A stretch of DNA of 64,000 nt from Flavipsychrobacter sp. (GCA_024508935.1 JANINW010000011.1:78255-142254), one strand, 5' to 3'. Positions 34,753 through 44,611 are shown, numbered from the stretch's first letter. Numbers and translations: made by a program. The notes: generated from the sequence alone by a model not told the origin.

Positions 34753-36147
34753 TTATTCGGCAGCAGCAAACATCATTTCACGAATGTCGTCCATGATGTG
34801 TTTGGCAACATTCCCCGCAGTTGTTTCGCTGGTACTTTCAGCATAGATGCGTATAATAGGCTCGGTATTAGATGTGCGCAGGTGCACCCAATCCTTGTCA
34901 AATTCTATACGCAGGCCATCTTCTGTATTGATGGGTTGCTTTTTGTATTTCTTCTTTATCTGGTCAAATATCTTTTTCACATTCACATTCTCATCCAGTT
35001 CTATTTTATTCTTCGAAATAAAATAGTCAGGATAAGTGCTGCGTAATGCTTTTGCAGATTTACCAAATTTGGCCAGGTGAGTCAGGAAAAGTGCAATGCC
35101 TATCATTGCATCGCGGCCGTAATGCAGTTCTGGTACTATCACACCACCATTGCCTTCTCCGCCTATCACTGCATTCACCTCTTTCATTTTCTTTACCACG
35201 TTCACCTCGCCAACAGCACTGGGGAAGTATTCGCCACCATGTTTTTCCGTCACATCGCGCAGGGCGCGGGTAGAGGAGAGGTTGGAAACAGTATTGCCTT
35301 TCTTATGGCCCAGTATATAATCTGCTATGGCTACCAATGTGTATTCTTCACCAAAGAGGCTGCCATCTTCGCAAACAAAGCAAAGCCTGTCTACATCAGG
35401 GTCTACAGCTATGCCCAGGTGTGCATTTTTCTTTTCTACCTCGTGGCAAAGCTCCGTAAGGTTTTCAGGAAGCGGCTCGGGGTTATGTGCAAAACGACCT
35501 GTCACTTCTTCATTTATCACGGTTACCGTTTCTACTCCAAGCGCCTTCAGCAACTGTGGTACGGCTATGGCACCGGTTGAGTTAACAGGATCAACAATTA
35601 TTTTAAAGTTTTTAGCCCTTATGGTTTCTACATCTACCAGCGGGTGCTGCAGGATAAGGTCTATATGTTTCTGTATGTATGCATCATCCAGGCTAAGCTT
35701 ACCCAGTTTATTGATCTCAGCATAGGTCGGGTCGTTCTTTTCTGCATCGTCCAGTATCCATTGCCCGTCTGCACCGCTTAAAAATTCACCGTCACTGTTC
35801 AGCAGTTTTAGTGCATTCCATTCTTTAGGATTATGGCTGGCAGTAAGGATAATACCACCCGCAGCTTTTTCCCATTTCACCGCCATCTCTACAGTAGGTG
35901 TAGTGCTCAGGCCCAGGTCCGTTACATTGAAACCCATGCCCTGCAAAGTAGACACAACCAGGTTGCGTACCATTTCGCCGGAAATGCGGCCGTCACGGCC
36001 TATAATTATTGTATTGTTATCGCCCTGCTGTTTTATCCAGGCACCGTACGATGTCGTGAATTTTACAATATCGATGGGTGTAAGCCCTTTACCGGCTTTC
36101 CCACCAATAGTTCCCCTGATTCCGGATATAGATTTGATCAATGCCAT
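34753..36147 (-). CDS. glmM: Phosphoglucosamine mutase-type alpha-D-phosphohexomutase
   Basis: A 464-residue phosphohexomutase. The phosphorylated serine is S104 in LTASHNPKEWNALKLL, and the Mg2+ loop is DPDVDRL (249-255). The sugar loop GGEGNGGVIVPELHYGRDA and the phosphate loop RTSNTEPIIRIYAES complete the active site. The start KSISGIRGTIGG and the Bacteroidota context favour GlmM (GlcN-6-P to GlcN-1-P for UDP-GlcNAc), but phosphomannomutase or phosphoglucomutase activity cannot be excluded. The metal motif usually reads DGDGDR or DPDADR; DPDVDR is a mild variant. Confidence 0.88.
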   Translation of the reverse strand: MALIKSISGIRGTIGGKAGKGLTPIDIVKFTTSYGAWIKQQGDNNTIIIGRDGRISGEMVRNLVVSTLQGMGFNVTDLGLSTTPTVEMAVKWEKAAGGIILTASHNPKEWNALKLLNSDGEFLSGADGQWILDDAEKNDPTYAEINKLGKLSLDDAYIQKHIDLILQHPLVDVETIRAKNFKIIVDPVNSTGAIAVPQLLKALGVETVTVINEEVTGRFAHNPEPLPENLTELCHEVEKKNAHLGIAVDPDVDRLCFVCEDGSLFGEEYTLVAIADYILGHKKGNTVSNLSSTRALRDVTEKHGGEYFPSAVGEVNVVKKMKEVNAVIGGEGNGGVIVPELHYGRDAMIGIALFLTHLAKFGKSAKALRSTYPDYFISKNKIELDENVNVKKIFDQIKKKYKKQPINTEDGLRIEFDKDWVHLRTSNTEPIIRIYAESTSETTAGNVAKHIMDDIREMMFAAAE

Positions 36148-36325
36148 AAATTCCTGTAAGAAAAATTCAAGCCGCTAAGATAAGATTTTAGCAGGCGGTT
36201 TTCAATATTTTAGTAAAAGCCGTTCAATACTTATGCGAATTTCTAACATTTATTTAGCAATCTTATATGTGTAAGGTATTTCATCTGAACCGGCGTTTTG
36301 CTTAATTTGTAGCAAATTCCCTTTT

Positions 36326-39151
36326 ATGCGATCCTTTTCCCGACTCCTGCTGCGATGCGGCTTGTGTAGCTTTATTGCACTGGCAACGCCATGTGTACCG
36401 GTACTGGCACAAGACCTGAATGCCAAACTACCTGTTGATACTAAGATAACTAAAGGCAAACTGCCTAATGGCCTTACTTATTACATAAGGCCCAATCATA
36501 AACCTGAAAAGAAAGTAGAACTACGGCTGGTAGTAAATGCAGGGTCAATACTTGAAGATAATGACCAGCAAGGGCTGGCACACTTCATGGAGCACATGAA
36601 CTTCAACGGCACTAAAAACTTCCAGAAGAATGAACTGGTGAGCTACCTCCAGTCTATAGGGGTAGAATTTGGCGCCGACCTAAATGCGTATACCAGCTTT
36701 GATGAGACGGTATATATACTGCCTATACCTACCGATAAAGAAGGCAATCTTGAAAAAGGTTTCCAGATAATAGAAGATTGGGCGCATAATGCCTTACTTA
36801 CGGATAATGATATAGATGGTGAACGTGGAGTAGTGCTGGAAGAAAGCCGCCTTGGTAAGGGTGCCGAGCAGCGTATGATGGATAAGTACCTGCCAACCTT
36901 ATTGGCCAATTCACGCTATGCTGAACGCCTGCCTATTGGTAAGGATGATATCCTGAAGAACTTCAAATACGATGTGGTACGCCGCTTTTATAAAGACTGG
37001 TACCGCCCCGACCTGCAGGCAGTAGTAGTTGTAGGTGATATTGATGTACCTACGGCTATGAAATACATCAATAAACATTTTGCAGGGCTTAAAAATCCTG
37101 CCAATGAGAAGAAGCGGTTCGCTTCAGACGTGCCGGCACGTACTAAGGCAGAAGCTATGGTACTTACCGATAAAGAAGCTACCAACTACCAGTTACAATT
37201 GATATTCCCGTCTTATAAAAAGAAAGAAGAAAAGACCCTGGGCGACTACCGGGCAAACATGGTACACACGCTGATGACCCAGATGCTGAACCGTCGCCTG
37301 AATGACCTGGCGCGCGGCAGCAACCCTCCATTCCCTTTCGCAGTAACCAGTATAGACGGCTGGGCAAGAGGGTATGAAAGCTTCAGCACCTTTACCATGT
37401 TTGGCAAGGAAGGCCCCGAAAAAGCATTGAATGCACTTACCGCAGAACTGGTACGTGCTAAAAAGTATGGGTTCAACGCCGGCGAAATGGAACTGACCAA
37501 AAAGGAAATGCTGAGCGGTATAGAAAAAATATATAATGAACGCAATACAACCGAAAGTGGTAATATGGTGGACGAGTACATCCGAAACTTCCTTACCGAT
37601 GAACCAATTCCCGGTATTGAAAATGAATACAGCTATTACCAGCAATTGCTGCCGGGTATAAGCCTCGAAGAAGTGAACAATTTTGCCAAAGAGGCCATGG
37701 CCAGCAATAATATTTTCTCCCTGGTAACAGGTCCTGATAAGGCAGATGTAAAGCTGCCTACCAGTGCAGAGCTGGTGTTACTGACCCAAAAGGGTATGCA
37801 GCAGGATGTGAAGCCTATGGAGGAAAAGCAAGTAGCCAGCAGCATTATGGATTTCAAACCTAATGCAGGCAAAGTTGTATCTAAAACCGAAGAGAAAGAC
37901 CTGGGGGCTACAACTTATACGTTGAGCAATGGTATTAAGGTAACCGTTAAGAGCACTGATTTTAAAAGCGATGAAATAGTGCTGAGAGGCCTGAAGAAAG
38001 GTGGTACCAATAACTATGGTATAGAAGATAAATATTCGGCCCAATATGCCCCGGCTGTTATTAGCGCCATGGGTGCAGCAAATTTTACGCCTACCGACCT
38101 GGAGAAAGTAATTGCCGGTAAAAATATAAAAGCAAGCGCCAGCTTTACAGGCATACAGAATAATGTATCGGCCAGCAGCAGTGTAAAAGACCTGGAAAGT
38201 ATGTTCCAGTTATTATACCTGAAGCTGATGCACCCCCGTACGGATGAGGCCCTGTTTAATGCATACAAAGAAAAACAGATAACCCAGTTGCAGTTTTTGA
38301 CGGCCAACCCGCAATTAGGTTTTGTAGATACATTGTTCAGTGTACTGTATAATAACAATCCGTTGGCGCCTTCTCCATTACCTAAACCAGAGCATTACAA
38401 TGCCATTAAACTGGACCGCGCAATGGATATTTACCGCAATGAATTTGGTACTGCCGATGGTTATCAGTTTTTTATAGTGGGCAATGTATCGCAGGACGCC
38501 ATTGTGCCGCTTATCGAAACTTACCTGGGCAGCATACCAGCTTCCAACCGTACGCCTATGTTCAGGGACAATGGTGTAAGGCCGGTGAATGGTGAACACA
38601 AACTGACCGTGAAAAAGGGCACAGAGAAACAAAGCCTGATATTCGGCATGTATGATGGTGAAGTGGCCTATTCTGAAGACCTGGCTTTGAAGATACAGGC
38701 TGTATCGGAAGTGCTTAATATAAAAGTAACAGAAGACCTGCGGGAGAAACTAAGCGGTATCTATGGCGGCGGATATTTTGCCAATATCTCTCAATATCCT
38801 TATTCTCACTATTCAGTAGGTGTACAGTTGCCTTGCGGCCCTGAGAATGTAGATAAGCTGCTGGATGCCTCTGATAATATTGTGAAAAATCTGGTAGCCA
38901 AAGGACCTGAAGCCAAGGACCTGGAGAAAGTGAAAAATCAATGGCATGAGCAGCACCGCGATAAAATGAAAGAAAACGGCTATTGGAGCTCGCAGCTGGA
39001 GCAGATACTGTTTTGGGGTAAGGACAGGAAACACATGCTGGAATATGATAAATGGGTAAATCAACTTACGGCTAAAGACATACAGCAAACAACAAAGATG
39101 CTGTTCGATGGCAAGAATAAATTCATGGCTGTTTTATATCCCGAGTCTTAA
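36326..39151 (+). CDS. Periplasmic M16-family zinc metalloprotease (insulinase-like)
   Basis: A 941-residue exported M16 peptidase with signal peptide (cleavage near PVLAQ, residue 29). The inverted zinc motif is H86-F-M-E-H90 in GLAHFMEHMNFNGT, with the third ligand Glu in RGVVLEESRLG about 80 residues later. It carries two homologous halves of about 450 residues; the second, inactive half begins around YTLSNGIKVTVKSTDF. Such pitrilysin-like enzymes clamp and degrade peptides in the periplasm. It is monocistronic, closed by a GC-rich terminator. Confidence 0.93.
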   Translation: MRSFSRLLLRCGLCSFIALATPCVPVLAQDLNAKLPVDTKITKGKLPNGLTYYIRPNHKPEKKVELRLVVNAGSILEDNDQQGLAHFMEHMNFNGTKNFQKNELVSYLQSIGVEFGADLNAYTSFDETVYILPIPTDKEGNLEKGFQIIEDWAHNALLTDNDIDGERGVVLEESRLGKGAEQRMMDKYLPTLLANSRYAERLPIGKDDILKNFKYDVVRRFYKDWYRPDLQAVVVVGDIDVPTAMKYINKHFAGLKNPANEKKRFASDVPARTKAEAMVLTDKEATNYQLQLIFPSYKKKEEKTLGDYRANMVHTLMTQMLNRRLNDLARGSNPPFPFAVTSIDGWARGYESFSTFTMFGKEGPEKALNALTAELVRAKKYGFNAGEMELTKKEMLSGIEKIYNERNTTESGNMVDEYIRNFLTDEPIPGIENEYSYYQQLLPGISLEEVNNFAKEAMASNNIFSLVTGPDKADVKLPTSAELVLLTQKGMQQDVKPMEEKQVASSIMDFKPNAGKVVSKTEEKDLGATTYTLSNGIKVTVKSTDFKSDEIVLRGLKKGGTNNYGIEDKYSAQYAPAVISAMGAANFTPTDLEKVIAGKNIKASASFTGIQNNVSASSSVKDLESMFQLLYLKLMHPRTDEALFNAYKEKQITQLQFLTANPQLGFVDTLFSVLYNNNPLAPSPLPKPEHYNAIKLDRAMDIYRNEFGTADGYQFFIVGNVSQDAIVPLIETYLGSIPASNRTPMFRDNGVRPVNGEHKLTVKKGTEKQSLIFGMYDGEVAYSEDLALKIQAVSEVLNIKVTEDLREKLSGIYGGGYFANISQYPYSHYSVGVQLPCGPENVDKLLDASDNIVKNLVAKGPEAKDLEKVKNQWHEQHRDKMKENGYWSSQLEQILFWGKDRKHMLEYDKWVNQLTAKDIQQTTKMLFDGKNKFMAVLYPES

Positions 39152-39170
39152 GATTAATAATTATTACCGG

Positions 39171-39194
39171 AAGGGCGCCTATCAGGCGCCCTTT
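39171..39194 (+). terminator. Terminator after the M16 protease
   Basis: AAGGGCGCCT/AGGCGCCCTT stem with a 3-nt loop and a TTTT tail. Confidence 0.85.
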
Positions 39195-39332
39195 TGCATT
39201 TATCGGCACTAACAAAATATTAACTTAGTAGGCATAGTACCGGCAGCCGCTTTGTGCGTCTTATAATAAAGCATTGAAGTGGCAGCGGTTGTTATCTTTA
39301 ATCCCGTAGACCTGGCAACAACAGAGAATTAT

Positions 39333-39893
39333 ATGGCGGACAGCCACTTAATGTATAAAGATGATTCGGCATCATTTGGCAATGTTTTTAAAACTTGTTT
39401 TAAAAGCCTGTATATCTATGCCCATTCTATACTAAAGGACGAGGTAATGGCTGAAGAAGTAGTGCAGCAGGTATTTTGCAAGCTGTGGGAGAAGAAGGAA
39501 CAGCTAGAAGTGCAGACATCTATAAAATCTTACCTCTACCGGGCTGTGCATAATGAAAGCATTAATTACCTGCGCAGGATGAAGGTGCGGACCGATTATA
39601 AGCAGCAGGTATTAAAGACAACAGCCGAAGGGGCAGAGCATACAGATAGGGTGGAGTTGAAAGAATTGCAACAAAAAATAGACATAGCGCTTGGCGACCT
39701 GCCGGAACAGTGCCGTACCATATTCCAGCTAAGCCGCTATGAAGAACTGAACTACCGCGAAATTGCCGATAGGCTGGATATATCTGTTAGTACTGTAAAA
39801 AACCAGGTAGGTAAAGCACTACGAATATTGCGCGGGCGCCTGGCAGATTATTTACCGGCGATGGCCTTTTTAATTGTTTACCTGAAAAATTGA
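39333..39893 (+). CDS. ECF-type RNA polymerase sigma factor
   Basis: A 186-residue ECF sigma factor. Region 2 is FGNVFKTCFKSLYIYAHSILKDEVMAEEVVQQVFCKLW, with the -10-binding segment around YLYRAVHNESINYLRR. Region 4 is LPEQCRTIFQLSRYEELNYREIADRLDISVSTVKNQVGKAL, a helix-turn-helix. The ORF track starts at a GTG 18 codons upstream; the ATG at 39333 (MADSHLMYKDD) gives the family length. It is 4 bp upstream of an anti-sigma-like gene, the arrangement of the FecI/FecR-type pairs of Bacteroidota. Confidence 0.92.
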   Translation: MADSHLMYKDDSASFGNVFKTCFKSLYIYAHSILKDEVMAEEVVQQVFCKLWEKKEQLEVQTSIKSYLYRAVHNESINYLRRMKVRTDYKQQVLKTTAEGAEHTDRVELKELQQKIDIALGDLPEQCRTIFQLSRYEELNYREIADRLDISVSTVKNQVGKALRILRGRLADYLPAMAFLIVYLKN

Positions 39894-39897
39894 TATT

Positions 39898-40875
39898 GTG
39901 AAAGGGGTTAATGAATTTTTTATGGACGAATTGCTGGCAGCTTATCTTGCAGGGCAAGCTACTGTGGAGGAGCAGCGTATTGTGGAGGATTGGATAGATG
40001 CCTCCCCGGCCAATAGAAAGCAATTTGACGATTTTAAGCTAATATGGAATGAGAGCAAAGCATTGGTCGCAGACCTGCCTGTAGATGCCGATGCTGCATG
40101 GATGCGTTTCCAGGGTCTTGTAGGTAAAGGGAGTACAAAAAGCATTGCGTTTCGTCCATCGTACAACTGGCTGAAAGTAGCCGCAGTTTTATTACTGTTG
40201 GCAGGTGGAGCCTTGCTTACTTACCGGATGAGCATTAATAAGACGGTACCTATGGTCGCTGAAATTGCCCCGGTTCCGGCAGCTGTAAGGCAGGTACCCC
40301 CAACGATAAACAAAGCACTAAAGATAGAAGAGAAGCAAGAAGTGATAGGCTCGGCAGCTTCTGCTCAGGCTGTAACGCCTGTTAGCCCGGAACCTCCTGT
40401 AAAAGAACCAGCGGAATATGCACCGGTGATAGCTAAAAAAATAAAGAAGGATCCTATACCTGCAGATGACTGCAAGTCGAAAAATTTTGTTTGCAACAGC
40501 ACACCTTGCCCCATAGAGGTATGTATCGTTCAGAAAAGTAATTGCAGCAACGATGTGCCTTATTCAGTTTATAATTGCAGCGTGATACGGCCCGATGAAT
40601 CAGGGAAACTATGCTATAAGGCGATGGATGATAAGCTTTACGAAAATTGCTCACTTACAGTACAGGAAATACGTATTAAAAGGCTGTCTACCGGTGAGAC
40701 CATTGTATTGAACGACCGCTCCAGGCCGGTATCAGCCCAGGATGCATTTGAATATATCACGGGAGAGAAAAAAGGAGATATTGTAGCCGGCGTTTTTCAT
40801 TCCGATTGTAATAATGTATCTAAGGATTATAGCCTCAGGATAGATAACCAGTACGGTAACTTGTTGTTCCGATAA
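39898..40875 (+). CDS. Membrane anti-sigma factor with Cys-rich C-terminal region
   Basis: 325 residues from a GTG (or 317 from the ATG at 39922). The N-terminal anti-sigma part is MDELLAAYLAGQATVEEQRIVEDWIDASPANRKQFDDF, typical of FecR-family proteins; one membrane helix follows (WLKVAAVLLLLAGGALLTY). The rest is unlike the usual FecR iron-dicitrate sensor: a Pro/Ala/Glu-rich linker and then a periplasmic segment with nine cysteines (DDCKSKNFVCNSTPCPIEVC...), ending in a beta-rich stretch. It presumably holds the upstream sigma factor until an envelope signal is sensed. Confidence 0.8.
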   Translation: MKGVNEFFMDELLAAYLAGQATVEEQRIVEDWIDASPANRKQFDDFKLIWNESKALVADLPVDADAAWMRFQGLVGKGSTKSIAFRPSYNWLKVAAVLLLLAGGALLTYRMSINKTVPMVAEIAPVPAAVRQVPPTINKALKIEEKQEVIGSAASAQAVTPVSPEPPVKEPAEYAPVIAKKIKKDPIPADDCKSKNFVCNSTPCPIEVCIVQKSNCSNDVPYSVYNCSVIRPDESGKLCYKAMDDKLYENCSLTVQEIRIKRLSTGETIVLNDRSRPVSAQDAFEYITGEKKGDIVAGVFHSDCNNVSKDYSLRIDNQYGNLLFR

Positions 40876-40882
40876 GTCTATA

Positions 40883-43303
40883 CTAAACAGGTATTATTAC
40901 AGTAAAAATGGCTCCTTCCCCCGGTTTGCCATCGGCAAATATGGTACCTCCATGGTTTTCCGCTATTTTTTTGCAAATTGCTAAACCTATTCCGGTGCCT
41001 TCGTATTCGCTCCTGCCGTGCAGTTTTTGAAATATCGTGAATATCCTGTTTTTATATTCATTGTTGAAGCCAATACCATTGTCTGAAAATTCAATTTGCA
41101 GGTAGCGTTTGGCCTTTGGCAGGTGAAATTCTTTAACTTCTGCACTAGTGAGGTATTTGCAGTGCACCTGTATTTCCGGTATCACATTTTCTCTCGAAAA
41201 CTTAAGCGAATTGCTGATAAGATTTTGAAACAGCCTGCGGAATTGTGACGCAACTACCTTTACTTCCGGCAGATCATTGCACGTTATCACAGCCTGCTTC
41301 TCTTCTATTTTATATTCAAGTGTTTTAATCGTTTCATCAAATATCTCCTTCAGGTTGCATATTTCTGTTTCTGCATCGCCCGATAAGGTGGAGATGGTCA
41401 ATAGGTCATTTATTAGTGCCTGCATTCTTTTCGATGCATCAATGATCTTATCTACATAACGGCGTCCGTCATCATTCATGTTTACTGCATGGAGTTGCTG
41501 CAGGCGGTCGGCAAATATGCTTATTTTCCGCAGGGGTTCTTTCAGATCATGGCTCGCTACATAGGCATATTCTTCCAGGCTGGCATTCGATTGCAGCAGT
41601 TGCATATTTTTTTGCTGCAGTGCCTGTTCTGCATTTTCCTGGTTGGTTATATCAATAGAAACATTTAATACCTCTTCTACTTTACCATTTTTATCCCGGC
41701 CGAACACGGTCCCGAAAGTTTGAAACCAGCGGTACTCTCCCTCGCTGTTTTTTAGGCGGTATTTGAATGCGGCTATTAGTTCCTTACCATCTGCGGGAAT
41801 ATTACTGTTTGCTTCGGCAAGCGCTTCGTTGTTTCTTTCTGTTACAATGGCTATATCTTCCGGGTGTAGTATTTCCATGAAGAAAGATATACCCTTGTCA
41901 TAAACTGTTTTGGGCTCATAACCCAGTAAGGTTTTCAGCGCATCATTGACAAAGGTGTACTGGCCGGTATTGATATTGTAGGAAGCTATGAGCGATGGGG
42001 TAGTGTCTGTTATCTTCTGAATGAAAGCACGGCTCTCATGCACACGTTTTTCTGCAAGATATTCTTTAGTAATGTCCTGCGATGTGCCGAATAGCTTTAC
42101 AGCCTTACCATCTTTATTCAGCATAACATCGCCCTTGCCCAACAGGTATTTTATCTTTCCTCCCGGCAATATTATGCGGTGCATGCGCTCATAAGGCTGA
42201 TGTTTTTGCAGGCAGTTATTAACTGCATCCTGCATCAGTCCTGCATCATCGGGATGGAGCATTGCAGCGTATTGTTCATAGCTAATAGGCTCCTGCGTGG
42301 GGTTTAAACCATATATGCGGTACATTTCATCAGACCAGATAACGGTATTATCGTCAATCAACCACTCCCAGTTACCGATATGAGACATGGCCTGTGCCTG
42401 TTTATATAGCATTTCTTTTTGCTGTAGTTCTGCTATCAGCATCAGGCGTTCTGTCACATCCTGCAGTACGCCTATTACTTTTAGTGGCTTGCCTTCAGTA
42501 GTTTCTGCTATACGGGCCTTAGAGTAAATATATTTTATCCTGTTCCCGGGTAAAACGATCCTGTAATGAACATCATAATCCTTAAGCTCTTGCAAGTCCT
42601 GAGAAGCTTTAACGGTGATGCATATATCTTCCGGGTGAACAAAGCTCTTGATATGGTCCAATTCCAGTGGTATGTCTTTGGGTATCTCAAAAATATTGTA
42701 CACTTCATCACTCCAGCTTATCTCATTGGTTTGAAAGTTCCATTCCCAGTTACCCATCATATTCATGGCCTGGGCTTCTTTATAGAGTGCTTCGCTTTTT
42801 TGCAGTCTTTGTTTCAGTATGTTGACATAGGTGTTTGTAGCGCCGGTGTTTGCTTCCTTTTCGTATACATCCAGTTCTTTGATCAATTCTATGATCTCGA
42901 ACGGATCGGAACTATAAAGCGGGATTATCTTTAAAAATGCCTGTTTGCGGATATAAGTAGTGGCTGTGATATCTTCTACGGTCAGGTCTTCTCTTCCCAG
43001 CAGGCCTATCTGGTCGTCTTCCCATGTTTTAAGGGATTCCTGCAGCTTTTCATACAGCCTGTTCTCTTCAGCGTGTTTTAAAAAATCGGTATGAGCAGGC
43101 AGCCCTATTTCTATTAGTTGTTCGTCGGTATACTGTGTCAGAAATTTCAGCATGGGCAGGTCTATCGCTCGCGATAAATGCAGCTGCTCCTTTATATAGT
43201 CGATGAGGTGGTGTTCGCGAACAAACCTGGCAAATGCAGGTAACCTGCTAAATAACAGCTTGCTGTTTTTTTGTTCTGTTGCTTTTTCTGCAAAGGCGTC
43301 CAA
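40883..43303 (-). CDS. Cytosolic three-PAS sensor histidine kinase with an unusual N-terminal domain
   Basis: An 806-residue soluble kinase starting at a TTG; no in-frame ATG precedes it. An N-terminal all-helical region of about 170 residues (FVREHHLIDYIKEQLHLSRAIDLPMLKFL...) is not recognised. Three PAS_3-type domains follow, the first two with MGNWEW/IGNWEW starts and PxxRIKYI/GGKIKYL ends, the third with MEILHPEDIAIV. The transmitter has H-box YVASHDLKEPLRKI, N-box LISNSLKF, DNGIGF and GTGIGLAIC. No membrane segment or adjacent response regulator is seen, so the input is probably intracellular. Confidence 0.85.
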   Translation of the reverse strand: MDAFAEKATEQKNSKLLFSRLPAFARFVREHHLIDYIKEQLHLSRAIDLPMLKFLTQYTDEQLIEIGLPAHTDFLKHAEENRLYEKLQESLKTWEDDQIGLLGREDLTVEDITATTYIRKQAFLKIIPLYSSDPFEIIELIKELDVYEKEANTGATNTYVNILKQRLQKSEALYKEAQAMNMMGNWEWNFQTNEISWSDEVYNIFEIPKDIPLELDHIKSFVHPEDICITVKASQDLQELKDYDVHYRIVLPGNRIKYIYSKARIAETTEGKPLKVIGVLQDVTERLMLIAELQQKEMLYKQAQAMSHIGNWEWLIDDNTVIWSDEMYRIYGLNPTQEPISYEQYAAMLHPDDAGLMQDAVNNCLQKHQPYERMHRIILPGGKIKYLLGKGDVMLNKDGKAVKLFGTSQDITKEYLAEKRVHESRAFIQKITDTTPSLIASYNINTGQYTFVNDALKTLLGYEPKTVYDKGISFFMEILHPEDIAIVTERNNEALAEANSNIPADGKELIAAFKYRLKNSEGEYRWFQTFGTVFGRDKNGKVEEVLNVSIDITNQENAEQALQQKNMQLLQSNASLEEYAYVASHDLKEPLRKISIFADRLQQLHAVNMNDDGRRYVDKIIDASKRMQALINDLLTISTLSGDAETEICNLKEIFDETIKTLEYKIEEKQAVITCNDLPEVKVVASQFRRLFQNLISNSLKFSRENVIPEIQVHCKYLTSAEVKEFHLPKAKRYLQIEFSDNGIGFNNEYKNRIFTIFQKLHGRSEYEGTGIGLAICKKIAENHGGTIFADGKPGEGAIFTVIIPV

Positions 43304-43427
43304 GGTAGTGGTGTTTGCCGTGTCAATTAAAGTTATAAGTTAGTATAAGCCTGGTTATTTGCCAACCATTTTTTTTATAAAAACCTCTAATGTTTTCAGC
43401 AAAAAACCATGCCTGCATATAAAAATT

Positions 43428-43451
43428 AAGCCATGCTAAACAGCATGGCTT
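43428..43451 (-). terminator. Terminator after recA
   Basis: AAGCCATGCT/AGCATGGCTT stem with loop AAAC. On the minus strand it is followed by AATTTTTA. Confidence 0.85.
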
Positions 43452-43480
43452 ATCTCTATGTTTTATCCCGTTGAATATTG

Positions 43481-44470
43481 TTATTGCTGCTGCAATGCTT
43501 CACGTATCCTGGCTTCTATTTCGGCGGCTACTTCAGGGTTGTCTGCAAGAAATTGTTTTACTGCATCACGGCCCTGGCCAATTTTATTATCGCCGTAGCT
43601 GAACCATGAACCGCTTTTTTGCAGTATACCCAGTTCTACGCCCATATCGATGATCTCACCTACCTTGCTGATACCCTCACCGAAGATAATATCAAATTCT
43701 ACCTGGCGGAAAGGAGGCGCCACTTTATTTTTTACCACTTTTACACGGGTACGGTTACCGCTGGCTACATCACCATCTTTTATCTGGCTTACACGGCGGA
43801 TATCAAGACGTACAGAAGCGTAGAATTTCAGTGCGTTACCACCTGTAGTTGTTTCCGGATTGCCAAACATTACACCTATTTTTTCGCGGAGCTGGTTGAT
43901 GAATATACAGCAGCAACCGGTACGGCTGATAGTGGCTGTGAGTTTACGCAATGCCTGGCTCATTAACCTTGCCTGCAAGCCCATTTTGCTGTCACCCATT
44001 TCACCTTCCAGTTCTCCCTTAGGCACCAGGGCAGCTACAGAGTCTATTACTACAACATCTACTGCTCCTGATGATATCAGGCGGTCGGCTATTTCCAAAC
44101 CTTGTTCACCATAGTCCGGCTGAGAGATGATCAGGTTATCTACATCTACACCCAGTTTGCGGGCATAGCTCGCGTCAAAAGCATGTTCCGCATCTATTAT
44201 GGCGCATATACCGCCTTTTTTCTGTGCTTCTGCAATAGTATGTATAGCTATAGTTGTTTTACCTGAAGATTCGGGGCCGTATATTTCTATGATACGTCCC
44301 ACGGGGAAACCGCCTACGCCCAAGGCTACATCCAGCCCAAGTGAGCCGGTACTTATCACATCTATCTTATCCTGTTGCTTGTCGCCCAGCATCATTACCG
44401 AGCCTTTACCATAATCCTTTTCGATCTTATCCAGTGCTAGTTTCAGCACTTTTAATTTGTCTTCTGCCAT
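43481..44470 (-). CDS. recA: Recombinase RecA
   Basis: A 329-residue RecA, forming ATP-dependent filaments on ssDNA for homologous recombination and SOS co-protease activity. Walker A is G65-PESSGKT-T73; MSQALRKLT and the loop following [10 protein letters not shown]-like [16 protein letters not shown] (L2) mark the DNA-binding region. The ORF track begins at 44530 with 20 codons unlike the family; the ATG at 44470 ([26 protein letters not shown]) is the conserved start. The upstream region carries a prominent inverted repeat. Downstream is a strong terminator. Confidence 0.96.
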   Translation of the reverse strand: MAEDKLKVLKLALDKIEKDYGKGSVMMLGDKQQDKIDVISTGSLGLDVALGVGGFPVGRIIEIYGPESSGKTTIAIHTIAEAQKKGGICAIIDAEHAFDASYARKLGVDVDNLIISQPDYGEQGLEIADRLISSGAVDVVVIDSVAALVPKGELEGEMGDSKMGLQARLMSQALRKLTATISRTGCCCIFINQLREKIGVMFGNPETTTGGNALKFYASVRLDIRRVSQIKDGDVASGNRTRVKVVKNKVAPPFRQVEFDIIFGEGISKVGEIIDMGVELGILQKSGSWFSYGDNKIGQGRDAVKQFLADNPEVAAEIEARIREALQQQ

Positions 44471-44522
44471 TTGCTTAAGCTTTTGAAGTGTGTTAAATAT
44501 GATGCTAAGGTAAAACAAGATT

Positions 44523-44571
44523 TTGTACAAATGTGCAAATAGTTATCCACATTTGTATAGCCATTGTACAA
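44523..44571 (-). promoter_or_regulatory. Candidate operator region upstream of recA with a DnaA box
   Basis: Two TTGTACAA palindromes (44523-44530 and 44564-44571) flank a perfect 10-bp inverted repeat TACAAATGTG-N12-CACATTTGTA (44526-44535/44548-44557). An exact DnaA box TTATCCACA lies at 44543-44551. It is 53-101 bp upstream of the recA ATG, where an SOS-type repressor would be expected to bind. The binding protein is inferred, not seen. Confidence 0.6.
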
Positions 44572-44611
44572 GTCCCTCATTTTATAGCAAAATACTGAAG
44601 ATTTTTCCATT

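Noticed and set aside
35077-35580. 167-residue ORF opposite glmM
   Set aside because: Antisense to a well-conserved mutase and lacking any motif.
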